Source: Confluentibacter lentus (GTDB taxonomy: Bacteria > Bacteroidota > Bacteroidia > Flavobacteriales > Flavobacteriaceae). Taken from it: DNA of 64,000 nt. The stretch lies in the NCBI RefSeq assembly GCF_002806995.1, contig NZ_NIHE01000009.1:1-64000 (forward strand), written 5' to 3'. Numbering within the stretch: position 1 is the stretch's first letter; each line of letters starts with the position of its first letter. Made by a program: the position numbers and the translations under genes. This document shows positions 59,161 to 64,000 of this stretch, piece by piece. The notes beneath the pieces are model-generated. The model was not told the origin of the DNA, searched no databases, and saw only the letters and a program-made list of their open reading frames with translations.

Positions 59161-60605
59161 ATGATGAAAATAGATTTAAAAAAAAAGAACAAAAATTAAG
59201 TAAAAAATCAAAAATATTCTATACCTATTTTTTTTCTGGGTGTTTATAATAACTGTAAAAACTCAAGTTAAAATCATTCAAAAAAATATTTCTACGGTAA
59301 ACTCTAAAGAATTAACTATCGGAAGTGCCATTAATGGACGAACGTATTAAAAAGATGCGCTTGCTTCACATAATGTTTACCAATACATTAGTTACTACAA
59401 TGAAAGTCGACGTGTTTGTATTCAAGAAGAAAGCTTCCTTTGGGAGCGTGGGAAACCATTGAATTTTTAGATTATGATTTTCAAAGTGACGATTTACATA
59501 ATGTCGTTTCAATGGGTATTTGTCTGAATGATGGAACTATTCATTTAGCCTTTGACCATCATGTACATCCTTTGCATTCCAGAGTTTCAAAAAAAGACTT
59601 AGCAACAAATCCTGAAAGCGAGGCGTGGAGTACTGCTTCATTCGGACCTATTATAGATGAACTAGAGGAAAATAATCCTATTAAATAACCTACCCAAAAC
59701 TTTTGCAAACGACTGAAGGCAATCTTCAAATGAACTACAGAGTAAGAGGTTAGGGTAATGGTGACTGCATGTTGGTGGACTACAATGTTTCTAATGGTAT
59801 ATGGGAAAATGCCCGACAAATAGATTCAGCTTTAGGATTGTTTGAAGATGAATTAGATAAAAGCGAAACACGTTGTTCGTACCCTAATGGTTACGAATAT
59901 GATGCCAATGGAAGACTCCATGTAACCAGGGTGTGGCGCGAAGATAGTCAAGGTGCTAATCACGATTTAATATGTGTTATAGTGACGATAGTGGATTTAC
60001 ATGGCATAACAACGATGGTGATTTGCTAGAGGATATTCCAAACGTTAATTCTCTAGGTATTGTGGTGCAAAATATTCCAAGAGTGTTGGGTTTAATGAAC
60101 AATCATGGGCAGGTTGTTGACTCAAAATGGCGTGTGCATGCTGTTTGTATCATGGCACTAAAGAAACCATTGAAGCAGCTGGAAGCATATTGGGAGCTAC
60201 CCGTTGGGGGCCAAAATTCGCAAAACGCTATTTCCATTATTGGCGCGATGAGAAAGGTATATGGAACAATTTACAATTACCTATGAAAGTTGGCAATCGC
60301 CCTAAAGTTTTTGCTGATAAAAATGATAACCTCATTTTAATTTATGTTGGTGAAGCTGATAAAACCATAAATGGAAAGAATAAAAGTGACAAAAACCTAA
60401 TAATAGCAGTAGCAACAGCAAAAAACAATTGGCAAGATTGGCACATAGCACATTCGGTAAAAGTGCCTTTTATGAATGACATGTTAGCAGATATTTACCG
60501 TTGGAAGCATGAAGTATTTTATCCAACATGCTTCAAAATGAACCTACTGGAACTCGAAAACCAAATTCATTACAAGTTATTGATTTATCTATTCAATTTG
60601 AATAG
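59161..60605 (+). pseudogene. BNR_4-family beta-propeller (ulvan-lyase-like) protein, broken
   Basis: Pieces in all three frames follow one family: DDLHNVVSMGICLNDGTIHLAFDHHVHP (59480-59570, written here in part as DDLHNVVSMGI and LAFDHHVHP), MNYRVRG-stop-GNGDCMLVDYNVSNG, ETRCSYPNGYEYDANGRLHV, SDDSGFTWHNNDGDLLED, NHGQVVDSKWRVHA, KRYFHYWRDEKG and FMNDMLADIYRW. The natural end is TAG at 60603-60605. BNR_4 propellers include PL24/PL25-type ulvan lyases, so this may be a dead ulvan lyase, but no lyase class can be proved by eye. More than six lesions. Confidence 0.8.
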
Positions 60606-60861
60606 CATAGTGCCAATTATGTCAATTTTTAAAATCATGCAATCAGTACGTTTCTCTAAAATTTTTACAAAAGAAGTAATAAAAAAAAATGATCTAATCA
60701 GATCGATAGAGAATTCTGGAATTATTGAAAATTAATAGAACAAACCCTTTTAGATTAACTAATACTACGAAGAGTTTCGTCCTGAAAAAAATCACTTAAA
60801 ATTTTTATAAATAGCAGTGCGATTCATTTTTCTCGCACTAAAACTAAATTTAAAAATAAAC

Positions 60862-60881
60862 TCAATTCAATTCAATTCAAT
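60862..60881 (+). repeat. (TCAAT)4 microsatellite and hairpin
   Basis: Four tandem TCAAT units. Just upstream, AGTGCGA (60816-60822) and TCGCACT (60833-60839) form a stem without a T tract. Nothing else is seen in 60606-61096. Confidence 0.6.
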
Positions 60882-61096
60882 GATTTTTTTAATTACACAC
60901 AACGGGTTTTAAATAATATATTATATCCTTTAATTAGAATGTAGTAGTTTAAAAAAAATTATTGCTAAAAATGCCTTAATTAAATAATCGTAGCTTTTAT
61001 CTTAATTTCATTTTAAGTACCCGCTTTAGTTGGTGTAATATTTAGGTTTGTTTTAATAACTAAAACCAGTTTAAATTATGAATATGGCAATTAAAA

Positions 61097-61141
61097 CAGG
61101 ATGGTACAGGATAGATTGCAAAAAAGCATTACATAATTTTG
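61097..61141 (+). promoter_or_regulatory. CAGGATAG-type tandem site with -7 box (site 4, SusC)
   Basis: CAGGATGGTA (61097-61106) then CAGGATAGAT (61107-61116), 17 bp, then a perfect TAATTTTG -7 box (61134-61141). The SusC ATG is 30 bp further on, giving a leader of some 20 bases. Confidence 0.78.
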
Positions 61142-61170
61142 ATATTATCAACTAATTTAACTCAATAAAG

Positions 61171-64000
61171 ATGAATTTAAAATCAATACTAAAAATCTTT
61201 TCAAGTTTAAAGAAAACTTGCATGTGTGCTATTTTGATATTGTCATGTGTGGCAATGTCGAATGCCCAATCGGTTTCAGGTACTGTAACCGCAGAAGGTC
61301 AACCACTACCAGGTGCTTCAGTATTAATAAAAGGTAGCTCAAAGGGAACAAGTACCGATTTTGATGGTAATTTCACCATTGAAGCAACCGCTCAAAATTT
61401 CCTTATTATTTCTTATATTGGTTATGCAACTAAAGAAGTATTGGTAGGAAATCAAACAAAAATTAATGTAGCATTAGAACAAGGCAACGAACTTGATGAA
61501 GTGGTTATCATTGGTTATGGTACGCAACGTAAATCTGACTTAACGGGTTCGGTTTCTACTGTTAGCGCAGAAGAAATAGCCAATATTCCAGTTTCAAGGG
61601 TGGATCAAGCATTGCAAGGTAGAGCTGCAGGAGTGCAGGTAACACAAACCAGTGGTGCACCAGGAGCTGGTACTTCTATTAGAATTAGAGGTGGTAACTC
61701 CATTACGGGGAGTAATGAGCCACTTTGGGTAATTGATGGTATTGTTGTGGGAACTAATTTTAATTTAAACAATATCAATGCTAATGATATTAAATCGATT
61801 GAGATTTTAAAGGATGCATCCTCTATTGCTATTTATGGTTCCAGAGGTGCCAATGGTGTTGTTTTAGTCACAACCAAAAATGGTACAAATATTGGTGAAG
61901 GCAAACCACAGGTAAAGGTAGGTGTTCGTACAAGTACGCAAATAGTACCAGAACGGCCAAAGTTTTTAAATCAAGCACAACAAATATCTTTCACTAATGA
62001 AGATGCACGTTATAGAGGGGTATCAGAACCTTTCCCTAATGATCCATCGACGTATCCTGATAATGATTATTTCGATCTCTTATTAAATCCATCACCTATT
62101 TATAATGCAGATGTGTCCATTGCAGGATCTTCTGAAAATGGAAGTGTAACCTATTATAACTCGCTTAACTTTTTTAATCAAGATGGTTTAATAGAAAATT
62201 CAGGCATTGAGAAATACATTTTTAGATCGAATTTGGATTTTAAAATAAATGATAAATTAAAAGCAGGTGCACGGTTTAATTATTCTAGAATAAAGCAAGA
62301 TAACGGTGTTGTAGGCTATGGAGGTCTTTTAAATATTTTGCCAACACAACCAGTTTACAATGCTGATGGTTCTTATAGTGGTTTTGACGATGTTATTGGA
62401 GCACCATTCAATAACCCTGTGGCCACTGCAAAACTGGATATAGATGAGACATACTCAAATAATCTATTAGGAACCATTTATTTAGAGTATAGTCCTATTG
62501 AAAATTTGACTATACGTTCAACATTTAACCCTGAAATTAACAATTTTAAAAGAAATGAATTTACTTCAAGTCAAAGACCTGATCTTACTGTAGTTGGAGA
62601 AACTGGTAATGCAAGCATATCTGGGGCTTCATTTTTTGGGTGGAACAACGAAAATACCATTCAATATTCTACAGACTTTGGTGAAGATCATAGTTTAACG
62701 GTTCTTGGTGGGGCATCTTTCCAAAAGTCAACTAATGAATCTTTTAGAGCTAGAGCTTTTGGAATTACAACAGATGCTACTGGATTTAATAATTTAGCAT
62801 TGGGTACAAACCCAACAAGAAATGTAGTTGGTAGTGGCTTTAGCGCTTTTCAAATTGCATCGTTTTTCGGAAGGGCTAATTATTCTTATAAAGATAAATA
62901 CCTTTTAACTCTAGTAGGTAGAAGTGATGGTAGTTCTGTTTTCGCGCCAGGAAACAAGTATAATTTCTATCCATCAATAGCAGGCGCTTGGAAAATAACT
63001 GGAGAGCCATTTATGCAAAACCAAAGCACGTTTAAAGATTTAAAATTAAGAGCCAGTTACGGTAAATCTGGAAATCAGGCCATAGGTCCATATAATACGC
63101 TTGGTGTTTTGGAAGAAGCAAATACAACACTCAATGGTGTTGAACAACCGGGTTTGACATTAGGTAGGCCAGCAAACTCAGATTTAAAATGGGAAACTAC
63201 CACTTCCTATGATATAGCTTTTGAAGCATCATTGTTTGGAGGTAGACTTTTTACTGAATTTAACTACTATTATAAAAAGACGGAAGATTTATTATTGGAT
63301 ATAACTATTCCTAGACAAACTGGTTTTACAAGTCAACTACAAAATGTGGGATCTTTAGAAAATAAAGGTTGGGAATTTTTAGTAAATTCTACCAATATAA
63401 GAAATACGAATTTTAATTGGAATTCCACTTTAACCTTATCATCCAACAAAAACAAAGTGCTTGACCTTGGAGGCCAGCAGTTTATTGATTCTGTAATTGA
63501 TCAACAGGTGGGTGCTGGTAACGTAAGAATTACTGTTGGAGAAGCAGTACCGGTATTTAGAGGTGCGAATTATTTAGGCACATGGAAAAGTCAAGCAGAA
63601 ATTGATGCTTCTGGATTAAACCCAGGCACACAAGTCGTTGGAGGACCTAGATATGAGAATTTAAATGGCGATAGTATTATCTCTAATGAAGATTTTGTGA
63701 CGCAAGGCAGTCCTTTTCCAGATTTAATTTTTGGCTTTGAAAATAACTTCTCTTACAAAAATTTTGATTTGAATATTTTCTTTCAAGGCACCGTGGGTAA
63801 CGAGGTATATAACTTAAGGACAAGAGGAAATTTCTTTCAACGTGGAGAGAACACTAAATATATTGAAATAGCAGATAGATGGACGCCAGAAAATCCAACG
63901 TCAGATATACCAAGAGCTGGTGCTTATGCTTTTAGCACTATATATCCAAGTTCATATGATGTGGAAGATGGCTCACACCTACGTTTAAAAACAGCTACAT
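61171..64000 (+). CDS. SusC/RagA-type TonB-dependent receptor, cut by window end
   Basis: 943 codons are visible without a stop; the full protein is probably about 1000-1050 residues. Signal peptide (about 1-32), carboxypeptidase-D-like domain (about 34-110, with GASVLIKGSSKGTSTDFDGN), TonB box (LDEVVIIGYGTQRKSDLTG), plug (about 120-225) and barrel. No STN domain, so it is not tied to an ECF/FecR pair; the site 4 promoter is its control instead. A susD should follow. The best candidate importer for the oligosaccharides of this locus. Confidence 0.96.
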   Translation, partial: MNLKSILKIFSSLKKTCMCAILILSCVAMSNAQSVSGTVTAEGQPLPGASVLIKGSSKGTSTDFDGNFTIEATAQNFLIISYIGYATKEVLVGNQTKINVALEQGNELDEVVIIGYGTQRKSDLTGSVSTVSAEEIANIPVSRVDQALQGRAAGVQVTQTSGAPGAGTSIRIRGGNSITGSNEPLWVIDGIVVGTNFNLNNINANDIKSIEILKDASSIAIYGSRGANGVVLVTTKNGTNIGEGKPQVKVGVRTSTQIVPERPKFLNQAQQISFTNEDARYRGVSEPFPNDPSTYPDNDYFDLLLNPSPIYNADVSIAGSSENGSVTYYNSLNFFNQDGLIENSGIEKYIFRSNLDFKINDKLKAGARFNYSRIKQDNGVVGYGGLLNILPTQPVYNADGSYSGFDDVIGAPFNNPVATAKLDIDETYSNNLLGTIYLEYSPIENLTIRSTFNPEINNFKRNEFTSSQRPDLTVVGETGNASISGASFFGWNNENTIQYSTDFGEDHSLTVLGGASFQKSTNESFRARAFGITTDATGFNNLALGTNPTRNVVGSGFSAFQIASFFGRANYSYKDKYLLTLVGRSDGSSVFAPGNKYNFYPSIAGAWKITGEPFMQNQSTFKDLKLRASYGKSGNQAIGPYNTLGVLEEANTTLNGVEQPGLTLGRPANSDLKWETTTSYDIAFEASLFGGRLFTEFNYYYKKTEDLLLDITIPRQTGFTSQLQNVGSLENKGWEFLVNSTNIRNTNFNWNSTLTLSSNKNKVLDLGGQQFIDSVIDQQVGAGNVRITVGEAVPVFRGANYLGTWKSQAEIDASGLNPGTQVVGGPRYENLNGDSIISNEDFVTQGSPFPDLIFGFENNFSYKNFDLNIFFQGTVGNEVYNLRTRGNFFQRGENTKYIEIADRWTPENPTSDIPRAGAYAFSTIYPSSYDVEDGSHLRLKTAT

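Noticed and set aside
42534-60605. Frameshifts as mere sequencing errors
   Set aside because: Lesions cluster in one locus, and several are large deletions and gene-gene junctions, which base-level errors cannot make. The single poly-T case at 23852 remains open.

Overview
The window is AT-rich, lacks Shine-Dalgarno-type leaders, and carries SusC/SusD pairs, STN-type TonB receptors with FecR and ECF sigma partners, DUF4249 lipoproteins and TAnnTTTG -7 promoter elements. Together these point to a marine flavobacterium (Bacteroidota, Flavobacteriaceae) that grows on algal polysaccharides.

Layout. 0-7.5 kb is core-like: a small lipoprotein, a glutamate dehydrogenase operon (gdhA, a Rnk/GreA-like protein, a helical protein), a soluble histidine kinase with an NtrC-type sigma-54 activator, a small basic protein and a SnoaL-like protein. 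7.5-15.8 kb is a glycan-uptake locus: SusC/SusD preceded by FecR, with a divergent ECF sigma and an AraC regulator. 16-20.7 kb holds trxB and a TonB receptor/DUF4249 pair. 21-29.3 kb is a mobile-element zone: tRNA-Pro, an IntDOT-like integrase, an odd tRNA-Leu, a TonB receptor with a poly-T frameshift, a formylglycine-generating enzyme, a pair of 57-bp repeats, and remnants of a conjugative element (ssb, a DUF6876 stub, GC-richer noncoding DNA). 29.4-38.1 kb is an L-rhamnose operon on the minus strand: bifunctional aldolase/dehydrogenase, isomerase, kinase, FMN lactate dehydrogenase, NCS1-type permease and a broken fructose-1,6-bisphosphatase. 38.3-64 kb is a utilisation locus for a sulfated, rhamnose-rich polysaccharide (ulvan-like is the best guess): a sulfatase-GH78 fusion, rhamnose mutarotase, three further intact sulfatases, a GH127 enzyme, a GntR regulator and a SusC cut by the window end. 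Among these lie at least eight decayed genes: a truncated GntR, an alginate-lyase-family lyase, two deletion-made GH78 chimeras, an S1_7-like sulfatase, a heparinase II/III-like enzyme, a hydroxyacid dehydrogenase and a BNR_4 beta-propeller protein, plus an IS1595 relic.

How it fits together. Outer-membrane receptors import oligosaccharides. Sulfatases activated by the formylglycine-generating enzyme remove sulfate, GH78 releases L-rhamnose, and the mutarotase and rhamnose operon convert it to DHAP and, through lactaldehyde and lactate, to pyruvate.

Main discovery. Five promoters share one architecture: two or three direct 10-bp repeats of a CAGGATAG-type half-site, then exactly 17 bp, then a TAnnTTT(G/A) -7 box. 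They lie before the rhamnose operon, the sulfatase-GH78 fusion, the hydroxyacid-dehydrogenase/GH127 unit, the terminal SusC, and the TonB receptor/formylglycine-generating enzyme pair. This looks like a regulon under one activator, possibly the GntR protein at 49157-50203.
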